In this document: positions 25,314 to 35,276 of the stretch, piece by piece | Numbering within the stretch: position 1 is the first letter of the stretch | Layout of the letters: every line of letters begins with the position of its first letter | Origin: Acidimicrobiaceae bacterium | GTDB lineage: Bacteria; Actinomycetota; Acidimicrobiia; Acidimicrobiales; Poriferisodalaceae | Length of the DNA stretch: 58,805 bases | Direction of reading: 5' to 3' | Assembly: GCA_026713105.1 (NCBI GenBank) | Contig: JAPOPC010000103.1 | Span: 1 to 58,805 of the forward strand | Position numbers and translations under genes: made by a program | The notes under the pieces: generated by a model | The model's database searches: none | What the model was told of the DNA's origin: nothing | Seen by the model: the letters and a program-made list of their open reading frames with translations, nothing else

Positions 25314-25538
25314 ATGACCGAGACAACGGAACCGACTCGGACAGCTGAGCCCCGGATCATCTCCGACGCTCTTGAAGTCATCGACAGCGCGCTGGGCGAC
25401 TTTTTCAGCCGCGAATTGGTCTCGTCGGGCGAGGTCACCGATGTGCTTCTCGACGTGCGGACGCTGCTGCGTCGAGGCGACGAAGCTGCCGAGCTGTCTG
25501 CGGTCACCAAGGCCGATCAGGACGTCGCCCGGGCCTGA
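25314..25538 (+). CDS. Small acidic protein, unknown (74 aa)
   Basis: ATG 25314 has GGAGGGA 8 bases upstream. The short product (TETTEPTRTAEPRIISDALE start) is a disordered 14-residue lead followed by two predicted helices (DALEVIDSALGDFFSREL and VTDVLLDVRTLLRR). The size and composition suggest an adaptor or small regulatory protein. I recognise no family. The upstream 170 bases between it and the divergent LLM gene would hold both promoters. Confidence 0.6.
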   Translation: MTETTEPTRTAEPRIISDALEVIDSALGDFFSRELVSSGEVTDVLLDVRTLLRRGDEAAELSAVTKADQDVARA

Positions 25539-25570
25539 TCGCCCTTTCACGCGCCGCCGGCTGAGCCGGT

Positions 25571-26158
25571 TCAGCGCCGCATGAGCCGTGCGGCAAGGCG
25601 CCCAATGATCTCGCCGACAGCGGCACCGGCGATGACATCGCTCGCGTGATGCAAGCGCACATGAATGCGTGAGGTGGCCACGATGACGGCTGCCAGCCGG
25701 TAGAGCGGACCGAGACGAGACCCACGCGACAGCACAGCCGCTGCGCAGAATGCTGCGGATGCGTGCCCTGAAGGGAAGCTGGACGAGATCGGCTGGCGCA
25801 ACCGGTGCCGGGTCGGGTTCTCCGCGGCAGTGCCGGGCCGGCGCCGTGCAAAGAGCCGCTTGATGCCCTGATTCACGACGAGCGATTCGAGCGCCATGAG
25901 GGCGCTGAACCGGAAGGCGTCGGAGACTTCTCGCCGCGGACTGAGCGCACGCAATGCACCGAGCACGTGCCACAACTGGCTGAACTCGCCGACATCGGAG
26001 GCCCCGTACATGACCCGGTCCACCAGCTTGCGACCCCGCAATGCCTCCCACCGCCGGTCCACGGCATTGTCGAAACGGGCGATCTGGCGCGCCCCCGCCG
26101 ACAGCGGATCACGCACTTCTTCGGATTCAGCTTGTCGCGGCGTCGATGCAGCCATCAT
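25571..26158 (-). CDS. PAP2-family phosphatase (membrane-associated)
   Basis: The 195-residue protein carries the three PAP2 motifs: KRLFARRRPG (KxxxxxxRP), SSSFPSGHASAAF (PSGH) and SRIHVRLHHASDVIAGAAVG (SRxxxxxHxxxD). These define acid phosphatase/phospholipid phosphatase activity. Hydrophobic segments around the motifs support a membrane location. The start is taken at the double ATG 26158/26155, the second of which overlaps the stop of the LysM gene, so the three genes 25571-26987 are coupled. Confidence 0.87.
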   Translation of the reverse strand: MMAASTPRQAESEEVRDPLSAGARQIARFDNAVDRRWEALRGRKLVDRVMYGASDVGEFSQLWHVLGALRALSPRREVSDAFRFSALMALESLVVNQGIKRLFARRRPGTAAENPTRHRLRQPISSSFPSGHASAAFCAAAVLSRGSRLGPLYRLAAVIVATSRIHVRLHHASDVIAGAAVGEIIGRLAARLMRR

Positions 26159-26601
26159 CCCGATCCTGGAACGGTGACCGGCGGAGCGGTAGTGGTCGGC
26201 AGGAGCGGCGGGAGAATGGGGTCGGTGGCAGGCGCAATGGTGAGCGCAGGCCCTGCATCGGGATCCGGCGGTGGCGGGATCATCAGGATCTGGCCGACGA
26301 AGATCTTGGTGGGGTCGGCGATGTTGTTGACCCGCACGAGATCGTTCAGGTGAATGCCGTACCGGTCGGCGATCTGGATCAGCGTGTCGCCTCGCACCAC
26401 GGTGTACGGCGTCAACACTGGTGGCTCGGTGGTGGTGGCTGGTGGCACCGTCGGTGCGGGAACGGTCGTGGCTGCGCCCTCGGTGCGGGAGTCGCCCGGC
26501 AGCAGGGAACATCCATGTGCCATGCCGGCTGCGGCAAGCGCGATCGCCACCGTCATGACACCCCAGCGCTGTGAACAGGAGACATTACTGACCGCCGTCA
26601 C
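26155..26601 (-). CDS. LysM-domain lipoprotein
   Basis: The N-terminus has a hydrophobic segment ending in the lipobox MAHGC (Cys31). A Thr/Pro-rich spacer follows, and then a single LysM domain (YTVVRGDTLIQIADRYGIHLNDLVRVN). It should be anchored to the outer face of the membrane and bind peptidoglycan. The C-terminus is again Pro/Thr-rich. It overlaps its neighbours on both sides by 4 bases and is a shorter cousin of the next LysM protein. Confidence 0.83.
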   Translation of the reverse strand: MTAVSNVSCSQRWGVMTVAIALAAAGMAHGCSLLPGDSRTEGAATTVPAPTVPPATTTEPPVLTPYTVVRGDTLIQIADRYGIHLNDLVRVNNIADPTKIFVGQILMIPPPPDPDAGPALTIAPATDPILPPLLPTTTAPPVTVPGSG

Positions 26602-26987
26602 TGTGAGCTGTTGGCGCCGACCAGGGTCGGCGGTATGACGAGCTGCTCTCCAATGCGGAGCAGCGTGTCTTCTTTGCCGTTCTCTTCCATGAGCGCCTGC
26701 ACGGAGACGCCGAACCCATTGGCGATCCTGCTGAGCGTGTCGCCCGGTTGAACGACATAGATCCGACGCTGAGGAGGCGGTGCAGCGAGAGTCGTCGTCG
26801 TGAGCTGGGGGCGCAGCGTCGTCAGTACGGGGAGCGTCGTCGGCACCGGTTCAACCTCGGGCTCTGAGCCGCAGGCCCCCGCGAGCGCGGCTGCTGCCAT
26901 CAGCGACGCTGCGATCCTGCAGGCGAACTTGGCGGTGCACGGCTTGGGGGCGCACGCAGCACGTGCCGCCGTACGCGCTCGAGGCAT
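26598..26987 (-). CDS. LysM-domain lipoprotein
   Basis: The basic start is followed by a hydrophobic run and lipobox LAGAC (Cys39), a Thr/Pro-rich linker, and a C-terminal LysM domain (YVVQPGDTLSRIANGFGVSVQALMEEN). The architecture parallels the downstream gene, with which it shares an ATGA overlap. Together they look like a tandem pair of cell-wall-binding lipoproteins. The first 17 residues may be excess if translation starts later. Confidence 0.82.
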   Translation of the reverse strand: MPRARTAARAACAPKPCTAKFACRIAASLMAAAALAGACGSEPEVEPVPTTLPVLTTLRPQLTTTTLAAPPPQRRIYVVQPGDTLSRIANGFGVSVQALMEENGKEDTLLRIGEQLVIPPTLVGANSSQ

Positions 26988-26990
26988 GGT

Positions 26991-27992
26991 TCAACGGGCC
27001 TGAGCGGCCGCAGTATTCAGCTGCTGGGGCCAGTTGTCGGGGCTCAGCCTGCTTGCGGCATCCGCCAAGAGGAACGGCTGCGGCTCGTCGGGGGTCACGG
27101 TGAGCAGTTCGGCGCCGTCGTCGGTGACCACCACGGTGTGTTCGAACTGCGCGGTTCGACTGCGGTCAGTGGTCATCGCGGTCCAGCCGTCAGGCCAGAG
27201 CTGTGCACGAGGCGTGCCAGCCGTGATCATCGGCTCCACCGTGAAGGTCATGCCCTTCACCAACTCAGTACGCGCAGCGGGGTCGAAGTAGTGCGGGATG
27301 TTGGGCAGCCGGTGGAAGATCTGCCCGATCCCATGGCCGACGAACTCGCGCACGACGCCGTAACCCTCCGCTTCAGCTCGAGCCTGGATAGCCCGTCCGA
27401 TGTCGCACACCCGTGCTCCTGGCCGCACTGCTGCGATGCCGTGATACATCGACTCGCGGGTGACCGCGACGAGCCGCTGCGAGGCCACGTCCACATCGCC
27501 CACCAGGAACGTCTCGGAGTGGTCACCGTGCACGCCGCCGACGTAGATCGTCACATCGCAATTCACGATGTCGCCGTCGCGCAGCTGCCGGTCGTCTGGG
27601 ATGCCGTGGCAGATGATTTCGTTGGCCGAGGTGCACAGCGATTTCGGGAATCCGTTGTAGTTGAGCGGGCTCGGGTAGCCGCCCTCGGCGATGCATGTCT
27701 CGTGGCAGACCTCGTCGAGATGATCGCTGGTCACGCCCGGCGCGATTTCCGCTGCCACGGCACTGAGCACGCGTCGCGCGGCTGAACCCGCCAACCGCAT
27801 CGCCTCGATGGTGGTGATGTCCGACGGCTCCACGCCGCTCGGGGCTGTGCCGGACTTGCCGCTGATCGCGTAGGGCGGCAATGCAATATGCGGGGGAACA
27901 GCTCGACGGGGCGAGATCATGCCAGCGACCACCGGCTCGAAGCCAGGAGGCCTCATGCGCGCTGCTGGCACCCGACGCTTGCGCCTGCCCAT
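26991..27992 (-). CDS. map: Type I methionine aminopeptidase
   Basis: Start taken at ATG 27992 (333 aa); an in-frame ATG 36 bases later (27956) is also possible. All pita-bread metallopeptidase ligands are visible: CDVTIYVGGVHGDHSETF (two Asp), VGHGIGQIFHRLPNIPHY (His), FTVEPMI (Glu) and QFEHTVVVT (Glu). About 60 residues precede the catalytic domain, including Pro-rich PRRAVPPHIALPPYA; such N-terminal extensions are known in actinobacterial MetAP1c. It removes initiator Met from nascent proteins. Confidence 0.93.
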   Translation of the reverse strand: MGRRKRRVPAARMRPPGFEPVVAGMISPRRAVPPHIALPPYAISGKSGTAPSGVEPSDITTIEAMRLAGSAARRVLSAVAAEIAPGVTSDHLDEVCHETCIAEGGYPSPLNYNGFPKSLCTSANEIICHGIPDDRQLRDGDIVNCDVTIYVGGVHGDHSETFLVGDVDVASQRLVAVTRESMYHGIAAVRPGARVCDIGRAIQARAEAEGYGVVREFVGHGIGQIFHRLPNIPHYFDPAARTELVKGMTFTVEPMITAGTPRAQLWPDGWTAMTTDRSRTAQFEHTVVVTDDGAELLTVTPDEPQPFLLADAASRLSPDNWPQQLNTAAAQAR

Positions 27993-28077
27993 TGTGGTCA
28001 CGCTACCCGTGGGTCCCAGGCGCTCCGTCGTCGAGCGTTGAGAGCCGCGGATCCTGCCGCCACTCCAGCGGGTGCGA

Positions 28078-29316
28078 TCAGTCGCCGAGTTCGCCGAGCA
28101 CCTCATCATTGTGCTCGCCGAGCTTGGGAGCACGGCGGTAGATGCCGGGCGGTGTGGCACTCATGCGGATGGGCGGCGCGATCTGCACAATCGGCCGGCC
28201 CACCGGCTGCTCCACCGCCACCAGCATGTCGCGGGCCGCAACATGGGGATCGGTGAACAGGTCGCGAGGGTGATTCACCGGGCCGCACGGCACCTTGCCG
28301 CCGACCGCCTCGAGCACCTCGGCGTTGGTGTGCGATGCAGCCCATTCTGTGATGGCGCTGATGATCATGTCACGGTGATGAAACCTCGCACGAAGCGTCC
28401 GGGTCTCGTCTGCAGTGGCCCACTCCGGCCGACCGATGGCAACTGCCAGCTCTCGCCAGTGGTTGTCGGTGGGCGCACCGATGGCAACTGCCCCATCGGA
28501 CGTATCAAAGATGTCGAACGGCACGATGTACTGGTTCTTGTTGCCGCTGGGCGGGGTGTCGGGCTGGCCCATCACGCTGTAGCGGGTGACCCCGACTTCG
28601 CTCAAGGCCATCACAGCGTCGACCATCGACACGTCCACGAACTGGCCCTCGCCCGTTCGCTGCGCGTGAAACAGCGCCGCCAGCACGCCCATGGCGCCAA
28701 TCGTGCCCGGATAGGTGTCGCCGATATAGGGGCCGACGACGTGACGGTCGGCAGGGCCGCTCCCAGTGGCCGAGACCATGCCGGACATGGCCTGGGCGAC
28801 CACGTCGTAGGCGGGCCAGTCCACGTAGGGGCTCTCGCCCGAACGCGGGTCGCCGAAGCCGCGGATGGCGCCATAGACGAGCCTCGGGTTGCGCTCATGG
28901 AGCACCTCCCAGCCCACTCCGAGCGCGTCCATGACCCCTGCGCGCATGTTCTCGACGAGTGCGTCCGCAGTTTCGACGAGCTGCAGGAATTGCTCACGCT
29001 GGTCGTCGTCGGTGAGATCGAGTGCGATGCCCCGCTTGTTGCGGTTGTAGTTGGCGAACCCGGCGCCGAAGTTGCGCTCGGTGTCCTCCCGGGTGAACGG
29101 CGCCATCTTGCGGGCCAGCTCGCCCCGCGGCGGCTCAACCTTGATGACATCAGCGCCCAAGTCGGCCAGCATCATTGTCGACCACGGCCCCGCAAGTGCA
29201 TGGGTGCAGTCAATGATGCGAACGCCTTGCAGCGGCCCCGAGTTCTGGGCGGCCATCGGGGCTACACGCTCGTGTGCGGTCAGGTGCGCCTCATCGGGCG
29301 GATCCAGCATTGCCAT
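28078..29316 (-). CDS. CaiB/BaiF-type class III CoA transferase
   Basis: The 412-residue protein contains VRIIDCTHALAGPWSTMMLADLGADVIKVEPPRGELAR, NRNKRGIALDL, the catalytic Asp region around DALVENMRAGVMD, GPYIGDTYPGTIGAMGVLAALFHAQRTGEGQFVDVSM, and a typical C-terminal GPVNHPRDLFTDPHV. Family III enzymes move CoA between carboxylic acids. The adjacent enoyl-CoA hydratase gene (30 bases upstream) suggests action in one catabolic route. An internal Met at residue 21 is an alternative start. Confidence 0.88.
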   Translation of the reverse strand: MAMLDPPDEAHLTAHERVAPMAAQNSGPLQGVRIIDCTHALAGPWSTMMLADLGADVIKVEPPRGELARKMAPFTREDTERNFGAGFANYNRNKRGIALDLTDDDQREQFLQLVETADALVENMRAGVMDALGVGWEVLHERNPRLVYGAIRGFGDPRSGESPYVDWPAYDVVAQAMSGMVSATGSGPADRHVVGPYIGDTYPGTIGAMGVLAALFHAQRTGEGQFVDVSMVDAVMALSEVGVTRYSVMGQPDTPPSGNKNQYIVPFDIFDTSDGAVAIGAPTDNHWRELAVAIGRPEWATADETRTLRARFHHRDMIISAITEWAASHTNAEVLEAVGGKVPCGPVNHPRDLFTDPHVAARDMLVAVEQPVGRPIVQIAPPIRMSATPPGIYRRAPKLGEHNDEVLGELGD

Positions 29317-29345
29317 GTCGTCGTCTCTCTGATTCGGCGCTGAGC

Positions 29346-30143
29346 TCAGGCGAAGTTCGGACGGCGCTTCTCGACGATGGCGGCGTGACCCTCCCGCACA
29401 TCAGCACCGGTGAAGCCCAGCATCTCCAAGGCAGCAGAGGTGTCGAAGATGGGCCCTGCCATCCGCATCCAGTTGTTGAGGCTGTACTTCGTCCAGCGGA
29501 TCGCACTCTGGCTGCCCTTAGCGAGCTTGCGAGCGACGGCGAAGGCCTCATCGATCACGGCGTCATCATCGACCACCTTGCTGACCAGACCCATGTCGTC
29601 GGCCTCGGCACCGGTGATCGTGTCGCAGGTGAGCAGGTAGTACTTCGATTTCGCCATGCCGCACAGGATCGGCCACACGATCGCGGCATGGTCGCCGGCG
29701 GCGACGCCGAGCTTGGTGTGCCCGTCCACGATGCGTGCGTTTCGTCCAGCGATGGAGATGTCCGCCATGAGTGCGGCCGCCAATCCGGCCCCGACCGCCA
29801 CACCTTCGATCGCCGACACGATGATCTTGGAGCAGTTGATCATGTTGTAGACGATGTCGCGGGCCTCGCGAAGGGCCCGCTGGCGCGTCTCGAAGTCGTC
29901 CATGATCTCCTGGATCATGTCCAGGTCGCCGCCGGCGGAAAACGTGCCGTTGGCCCCCCGGATCACCGCTACCCGGGTGTCTGGATCGTCGTCGACCGCC
30001 CGCCACACATCAGCGAGCGCCAAGTGCTTCGGCGCGTCGACCGAGTTCAGCCGGCCCGGCGTGTCGATCACGATCTCGAGCACGCCGTCGTCGTCAGGAC
30101 CCGTGATCTGAAGCGCGGAGAATGGGGCGTAGCGGTCGTTCAT
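29346..30143 (-). CDS. Enoyl-CoA hydratase/isomerase (crotonase) family
   Basis: ATG 30143 gives 265 residues. The crotonase oxyanion-hole segments are [14 protein letters not shown] and [24 protein letters not shown]. At the usual second-Glu position the loop reads [17 protein letters not shown], without the standard GIxPGxGG; Asp rather than Glu suggests a variant activity. It is co-directional with the downstream CoA transferase gene. Confidence 0.85.
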   Translation of the reverse strand: MNDRYAPFSALQITGPDDDGVLEIVIDTPGRLNSVDAPKHLALADVWRAVDDDPDTRVAVIRGANGTFSAGGDLDMIQEIMDDFETRQRALREARDIVYNMINCSKIIVSAIEGVAVGAGLAAALMADISIAGRNARIVDGHTKLGVAAGDHAAIVWPILCGMAKSKYYLLTCDTITGAEADDMGLVSKVVDDDAVIDEAFAVARKLAKGSQSAIRWTKYSLNNWMRMAGPIFDTSAALEMLGFTGADVREGHAAIVEKRRPNFA

Positions 30144-30155
30144 GGCGCTTGAAGC

Positions 30156-30263
30156 TAGTTCTTTGGGGCGGCAGCCGCCCGGGCCTGCGACCAGTTGTGA
30201 AGCGGCCCCGCAGCAGTGATGCGCTGCGTTAGTTGCGTGGGGTGGCAGCCGCCCGGGCCTGCG
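30156..30263. repeat. Direct repeat, 34 bp x 2 with 74-bp period, copying the 3' end of the HIT gene
   Basis: Bases 30156-30189 and 30230-30263 agree at 30 of 34 positions by eye. The second lies in the 3' end of the HIT gene and encodes [14 protein letters not shown]; the first, downstream, reads [14 protein letters not shown] in the same register. It looks like an old tandem duplication of the gene end. Confidence 0.75.
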
Positions 30264-30714
30264 GGTCCGCTGCACTGAGCAACCGGTATGCCGATTCGAT
30301 CTCGCCGGCGGGCGCGAAGATCCGTTCCCACGGGTGCAGCAGCCGGTCCCGTCCGTAGCGCGGAATCACGTGGACATGGAAGTGAAACTGAGTCTGGTCC
30401 GCGGCCGCACCATTGTTGTTGAGCAGGTTCACTCCTGCGGGCTGCAGCCGATCGCGCACCAGGCCAGCCACCCGCCGCGCTGCTTGCATCACGTGTGCCG
30501 CATCGTCATCGGTGAGATCCCAGACGTCGGTCACATGCCGGCGTGGAATGACGAGGCTGTGACCAACAGTCATCGGCAAGCGGTCCATGAACGCCACGGC
30601 GTGCTCATCGGAGTAGAAGCGCAACGCTGGAATATCGCCTGCGACGATCGAACAGAACGTGCAGCCCGGCATCCGGTCCGCAACCGGCGCGTCATCGGAA
30701 GAAGGGTTGATCAT
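30229..30714 (-). CDS. HIT-family nucleotide hydrolase/transferase
   Basis: The 161 residues begin with a Zn-type [13 protein letters not shown] and include [18 protein letters not shown]. The histidine triad sits in [11 protein letters not shown] (HxHxHxx). Members cleave dinucleoside polyphosphates or nucleoside phosphoramidates. The last residues ([13 protein letters not shown]) are duplicated downstream. It is followed by no coupled gene and is 18 bases from the coaA stop upstream. Confidence 0.88.
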   Translation of the reverse strand: MINPSSDDAPVADRMPGCTFCSIVAGDIPALRFYSDEHAVAFMDRLPMTVGHSLVIPRRHVTDVWDLTDDDAAHVMQAARRVAGLVRDRLQPAGVNLLNNNGAAADQTQFHFHVHVIPRYGRDRLLHPWERIFAPAGEIESAYRLLSAADPQARAAATPRN

Positions 30715-30732
30715 CAGTCGAGAAACCGGGGT

Positions 30733-31680
30733 TTAGTGGTACCGGAGCTCGACGTGGTCGACGACGTGATCGTGGCCTTTCGCGAGCACGAGGTCGGCTC
30801 GAGCCCGTGTCGGAAGGATGTTCTCCTGCAGGTTCACAAGGTTGATCGAGCGCCAGATCGTGCGAGCGACGGCGTCCGCAGCGGACGCGGGAAGATCGGC
30901 GAACTGTGCGAAATAGGCGGACTGCTCGCGGAACACCGTCTTGCGCAATTGCTGGAAGCGCTCGACGTACCACTCCTCGAGGTCGGTGGACTCGGCGTCG
31001 ACATAGATGGTGAAGTCGAAGAAATCCGACACGAACGGTGTGCTCGACGGAGGCCCGGTCTGCAGCACATTCAGACCTTCGACGATGAGAATGTCCGGCT
31101 GGTTGATGAGCTGCACCTCGTCGGTCACGTCGTACAGGCTGTGCGAGTAGATCGGCGCTGCGACGTCGGGCTCGCCGCTCGAGATCCGCTGAAGGAAATC
31201 GCGCAGGTCGCCGCGTCGGTACGACTCCGGGAAACCCTTGCGCCCGAGGATGCCGCGCGCGGTGAGCTCGGCGTTCGGCAACAGGAATCCGTCCGTCGTG
31301 ACCAAGTCCACCTCGGGATGATCAGGCCAGGACGCGAGCACGGCTCGCAGGATGCGTGCCGTCGTGCTCTTGCCCGCGGAGACGCTCCCGCCGATGCCGA
31401 TCAGGTAGGGCCGCGGCGGCAGCACCCTGCCGAAGAAGCCCTCGGTGGTGGCCCGCAGCTGGCGCTTTGCTGCGACACGCAGGTTCAACAGGCGTGAGAG
31501 CGGCAGGTAGATGTCCCGCACCATGTCGAGCGTCACTGGCTCGACGAGGCCCGCCAGCGTCTCGAGTTCGGCTTCTGTCAGCGACAGCGGTGTGGCATCT
31601 CGCAGCTTCGCCCACTGCTCGCGGGTGAACCTGCAATGCCGGTCATCGATGCCCGGCTCGAGCGTTCTGTCGAACGTCAT
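30733..31680 (-). CDS. coaA: Pantothenate kinase type I
   Basis: ATG 31680 with GGTGACGG upstream gives 315 residues, the usual CoaA length. Visible are Walker [70 protein letters not shown] and a C-terminal [21 protein letters not shown]. It catalyses the first step of CoA biosynthesis and is normally feedback-inhibited by CoA. The gene start overlaps the 3' end of the flavoprotein gene by 38 bases. Confidence 0.94.
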   Translation of the reverse strand: MTFDRTLEPGIDDRHCRFTREQWAKLRDATPLSLTEAELETLAGLVEPVTLDMVRDIYLPLSRLLNLRVAAKRQLRATTEGFFGRVLPPRPYLIGIGGSVSAGKSTTARILRAVLASWPDHPEVDLVTTDGFLLPNAELTARGILGRKGFPESYRRGDLRDFLQRISSGEPDVAAPIYSHSLYDVTDEVQLINQPDILIVEGLNVLQTGPPSSTPFVSDFFDFTIYVDAESTDLEEWYVERFQQLRKTVFREQSAYFAQFADLPASAADAVARTIWRSINLVNLQENILPTRARADLVLAKGHDHVVDHVELRYH

Positions 31681-32965
31681 GGGGTCCGTCACCCGCATAG
31701 CTTGGCGAACCGCGGGCCTCGACCGCAACCGGGTCGTATGCGCCCCGTGCTGTCGTGATGCCTCGGCGCCAACGACGAGGCGTCGCGAGGGCCGCTCGCG
31801 GGTAGTCCTCAAACATCCAGCGTGCAAACTGCCGGCGGGTCCAACCGGACGTGTCGACCGCTGCGAGCGAGAGCTCGGCCAGACCTTCGTGGGCCAGGAC
31901 GCGACTGAGGCCGCGCGCCAGCCGGTGATCCAGCGTGAACTCGGCCCGGGCCTCGCGTACATAGCGAGCGGTCACGCTGTGCGGCGGGCCGCCACGAGCG
32001 ATCGCGCCCGCCGCCATCCGTCCCATCTGCAGGGCCTGGCCGATTCCCTCACCGGTCAGCGGGTCGGCGGCCGCCGCAGCATCGCCGCACAGCAGCGTGC
32101 GCCCGCGTGCGAGTTCCATGTCCTCGAGCCGCGCCGGTATCGGCCATGCGCGCGTTGAACCGTCGGGTTCGTGGCTCCCGAGAACGCTGGCGATGTGCGA
32201 GCGCCCGGTGAGACTCGCCCAGACTGCTGCAATCTCGCTGCCCGAGAGTGTTCCCGTATCGCCACGAGCGCCGTCGTCGCTGGAGCGCCGGGGCACGCCG
32301 AAGCCGAGGTTCACACGTCCGTCGCCCAGGGGGAATGACCAGGCGTATCCCGGCAGCAGGTCAGGTTCGAACCACACCCACATATCGCGAGCCGCAGCGC
32401 CGTCTGCTTGCAGGTAGCCACGAAACGCATGCCAGTCGCCCCGGTAGCGATGCGGGCCGATGCCGAGTGCCTTGCGAACAGCGGAATAGACACCGTCGGC
32501 GGCCACCACGAATCTGGCGTGCACCACACTGCCGTCGCTGAGCCGCACGGTTGAGGTGCTCGCGTGCGCTCCGGAGTCCTCGAAGCCGTCGAACGCGACG
32601 CCGAGGCGAACGTCGGCCTGCGCTGCTGCTGCGAGGTCGACGAGCGCGGCGTCGAGCTCGGCACGCCGGCAGACGCTTGCGAACTGCCCGCGCCCTGCGG
32701 GCAGAGGCAGACGCATGACACGGCCGCGCGGTGTGCGCACACATGCCGCCGTCACCTGCATCCACGAACTCATCAGCTCGGGCTGTAGTCCGAGCGACTC
32801 GAGCTCCCTCAGCGCGAGCGCGGTGAGACCGTCGCCGCAACACTTGTCGCGTCCTGGCGCAGCTCGATCGACGACCATCACCTTGAGTCCCGCGCGCCGG
32901 GCCCACACAGCGGCGGATGCACCTGCTGGGCCAGCACCGACGATCAGGGCATCGACGACGGTCAT
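31643..32965 (-). CDS. Geranylgeranyl-reductase-family FAD-dependent oxidoreductase
   Basis: The N-terminus [30 protein letters not shown] is the FAD-binding Rossmann motif. [38 protein letters not shown] and [22 protein letters not shown] are the GGR family landmarks. Members saturate isoprenoid chains such as menaquinone side chains. The C-terminal 60 residues hold no recognised domain and overlap the coaA start. The 4-base gap to the VanW gene suggests an operon. Confidence 0.87.
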   Translation of the reverse strand: MTVVDALIVGAGPAGASAAVWARRAGLKVMVVDRAAPGRDKCCGDGLTALALRELESLGLQPELMSSWMQVTAACVRTPRGRVMRLPLPAGRGQFASVCRRAELDAALVDLAAAAQADVRLGVAFDGFEDSGAHASTSTVRLSDGSVVHARFVVAADGVYSAVRKALGIGPHRYRGDWHAFRGYLQADGAAARDMWVWFEPDLLPGYAWSFPLGDGRVNLGFGVPRRSSDDGARGDTGTLSGSEIAAVWASLTGRSHIASVLGSHEPDGSTRAWPIPARLEDMELARGRTLLCGDAAAAADPLTGEGIGQALQMGRMAAGAIARGGPPHSVTARYVREARAEFTLDHRLARGLSRVLAHEGLAELSLAAVDTSGWTRRQFARWMFEDYPRAALATPRRWRRGITTARGAYDPVAVEARGSPSYAGDGPHDVRQNARAGHR

Positions 32966-32969
32966 TGTC

Positions 32970-35132
32970 TCAGGACGCTGCGGGTTCGGCGGTCTCGGCG
33001 ACTCCGTCGTCGCTGCCGGACTGCCCGTCTCCCGAGCCATCGGTATCACCGCTGTCACCAGTGCCGTCAGTCTCGCCTTGATCGCCCTGATCGTCCTCGC
33101 TCTCGCCTTCGTCATCGCTGTCGTCCGACTCGGTCTCGTCACCTTCGCCGTCGGCGCCATCTCCGTCGTCGGATTCGGCCTCGTCATCTCCGACCAGGGT
33201 GCTCAGGTCGACGTCGAGGCAGGGATCGTCCGGATAGCGAGGCAGTTCGGAGTCGCGTTCGCCCGGCTGTTCGACGCATTCGAGCGGCGGGCACTCCACG
33301 ATTGACCCGTCTTCGCGTTCGCTGCCGTCCTCGAGCAGTTCTTGTTCAGCCTCGCCGTCAGCGGGCGACCCGTTGCTTGGCGAGTCCGCGGATGCCAGAA
33401 GTGGATCGACGCACTGTCTCGGCACCGAACGCGAGCCGTCGCAGTCGCGTCCCTCCTCGGGCCGGTATCGAGCATGGAAGGTGTCTGTGTCCACGGTGCC
33501 GTCGGCGAACACTCGGGTTCGACTCGTGCGGACCCGGCGGCAGAAGTCCTGCATTTCCTCTGCGGGCTCACCGATGGTGACCTGGACGTTGCGGGTGGAG
33601 TACAGCTCGACCGTGATGGAGGTGTTGGTGTACTTGGGCCAGATCAGCACGCCGTACGGCGTGGGATTGGTGAACCTGAGATCGGGCGCGGGATACGAGA
33701 TGGTGGGGTCGAGCCCGAACGGGTAGCGGCTGAGGTACAGCGAGTGCGTCTGGTAGTCGTCGATGGTCATTCCCGCTCTGATCAGGGAGTTGAAGATCGT
33801 GGTGGCGAATTGCGACACCCCGCCGCCGATGTCGTCGACGAGCACGCCCTTCTCGATGAATCCGCCCTCGACGAAACCCTTCTCCTCGGTTCGCCTGCCG
33901 ACGTGAGCGTTCAGCGAGAGGCTCTGATCGGATTCGACGATCGCGCCGCGCATGAGCTCGGCGAAGCGTTGGATGTTGTCGACGCGGCCCTGGCAGCACG
34001 CGTGCTTTGTCGTGAACGTGGCGACGAGCTCGACGATGCCCAGTGATTCCAGATACGCCTGCTCCTCCCGGCTCACTGCAGGGCGCGATGGCAGCGCGAG
34101 CGGGCCCTCGACGCGCGCCAGCAGTGCTTCGGAGATCAACGCGCCTACATCGTCGGCGCAGCATGTGACGCTGCCGTCGCTCGCCACCACGGTCGGCACG
34201 CCGCTGAAAACGGCCATGGCGGCCGTGGTGAGCGGAGTCGAGGCCGCCGCGAACGCCTCTTCGAGGTACGGCCCGACCTGCGAGTCGTCGAACTTGATCA
34301 GGGGAGGTGTCGCGTTCGCGTCGAGGTGGAGCCAGCCGGCGATTGTCTCGATGGTGAGTTCGTGGGTCGCATCCCCGTACGCGACGATGAGGCTGCGCCC
34401 ATAGTTCTGGTGCGCCGTATTGACGGCCTCCTGCATCTCCGGCGTGTACGCCAGCGGCTCGCTCTCGATCAGCTCTGCGGCGATCTCGATACGCGTGAAA
34501 GAGCGCGCGATGCCAGCAAGCACCTGGTCCACGATGGCATCTGCGTCGACGACTTGACCGGGACGGCCGAGATCGACGGCGAGCGTGCCATTGACGACGA
34601 CAACGGATGGGGGAGTCGCAGTCACGCCGAGGTCGGTGGCGTTGGCCAGCGTGGCGTGGGCCCTCGACCGGTCGACGCGGTAGCGGCGTTCGGTGAACTG
34701 AGGGTCAGTGGACCACGCGACCCACGACTCTTCTGCTCCGTCAGCAACTTCGGTGCCGCCCGTCCGCAATTCCCGCACTGCGTTGTAGGTGGCGTCGCTT
34801 TCCAGCGCAATGCCAAGGTCGGCAACCGTGATCTGCACCTCGCCGGTATCGGTGCGCACCACCACAGGCGTGCTCGCCAGTTCAGTTGCGAGTGCGGCGA
34901 TTCGCAGATGGACCGTGTCGGGACTGACCTCGGTCGGCGTTCCGGGAGGCGCCGTGGGAACGACGGCCGCGGCGCTCGTCGTTGTGGGTGCGGCAGATGT
35001 TGGGGGAGCCGTCTCGGGAGGAGCATCTGCGGGGTCCCGCAGCGCCAGCACGGCCGTTCCGAGGATCGACGCCACCAAGACTGCGGCCGCAGTGATGATC
35101 GACCAGCGAGGGGCCCACGTCGGCCAGTGCAC
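32970..35132 (-). CDS. VanW-domain cell-wall protein with acidic C-terminal tail
   Basis: GTG 35132 starts a 720-residue protein with one N-terminal membrane anchor (about 12-32) and a Thr/Pro/Ala-rich linker. Peptidoglycan-binding-type (YkuD-precursor-like) repeats follow to about 350, then the VanW domain: HACCQGRVDNIQRFAELMRG and DIGGGVSQFATTIFNSLIRAGM. The last 80 residues are nearly all Asp, Glu, Gly and Ser. It should face the outside and act in cell-wall maintenance. VanW itself has no proven enzymatic role. Several Cys pairs (TCCADD, HACCQG, RDCDG, QCVD, ECPPLEC) suggest extracellular disulfides. Confidence 0.85.
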   Translation of the reverse strand: MHWPTWAPRWSIITAAAVLVASILGTAVLALRDPADAPPETAPPTSAAPTTTSAAAVVPTAPPGTPTEVSPDTVHLRIAALATELASTPVVVRTDTGEVQITVADLGIALESDATYNAVRELRTGGTEVADGAEESWVAWSTDPQFTERRYRVDRSRAHATLANATDLGVTATPPSVVVVNGTLAVDLGRPGQVVDADAIVDQVLAGIARSFTRIEIAAELIESEPLAYTPEMQEAVNTAHQNYGRSLIVAYGDATHELTIETIAGWLHLDANATPPLIKFDDSQVGPYLEEAFAAASTPLTTAAMAVFSGVPTVVASDGSVTCCADDVGALISEALLARVEGPLALPSRPAVSREEQAYLESLGIVELVATFTTKHACCQGRVDNIQRFAELMRGAIVESDQSLSLNAHVGRRTEEKGFVEGGFIEKGVLVDDIGGGVSQFATTIFNSLIRAGMTIDDYQTHSLYLSRYPFGLDPTISYPAPDLRFTNPTPYGVLIWPKYTNTSITVELYSTRNVQVTIGEPAEEMQDFCRRVRTSRTRVFADGTVDTDTFHARYRPEEGRDCDGSRSVPRQCVDPLLASADSPSNGSPADGEAEQELLEDGSEREDGSIVECPPLECVEQPGERDSELPRYPDDPCLDVDLSTLVGDDEAESDDGDGADGEGDETESDDSDDEGESEDDQGDQGETDGTGDSGDTDGSGDGQSGSDDGVAETAEPAAS

Positions 35133-35276
35133 GAGGGTTGATCGTACGGGTCACTCGCGGCCTGCGGGCGGCGCGGCCTGCGTGCGATACTCCGGGCCGC
35201 CGGCACCGCACCGAAGGCTGCACGAGGGTGCCGCTTCGTTCCGGCAGCGGTATTGAGGGAAGGGACTCACCACATC

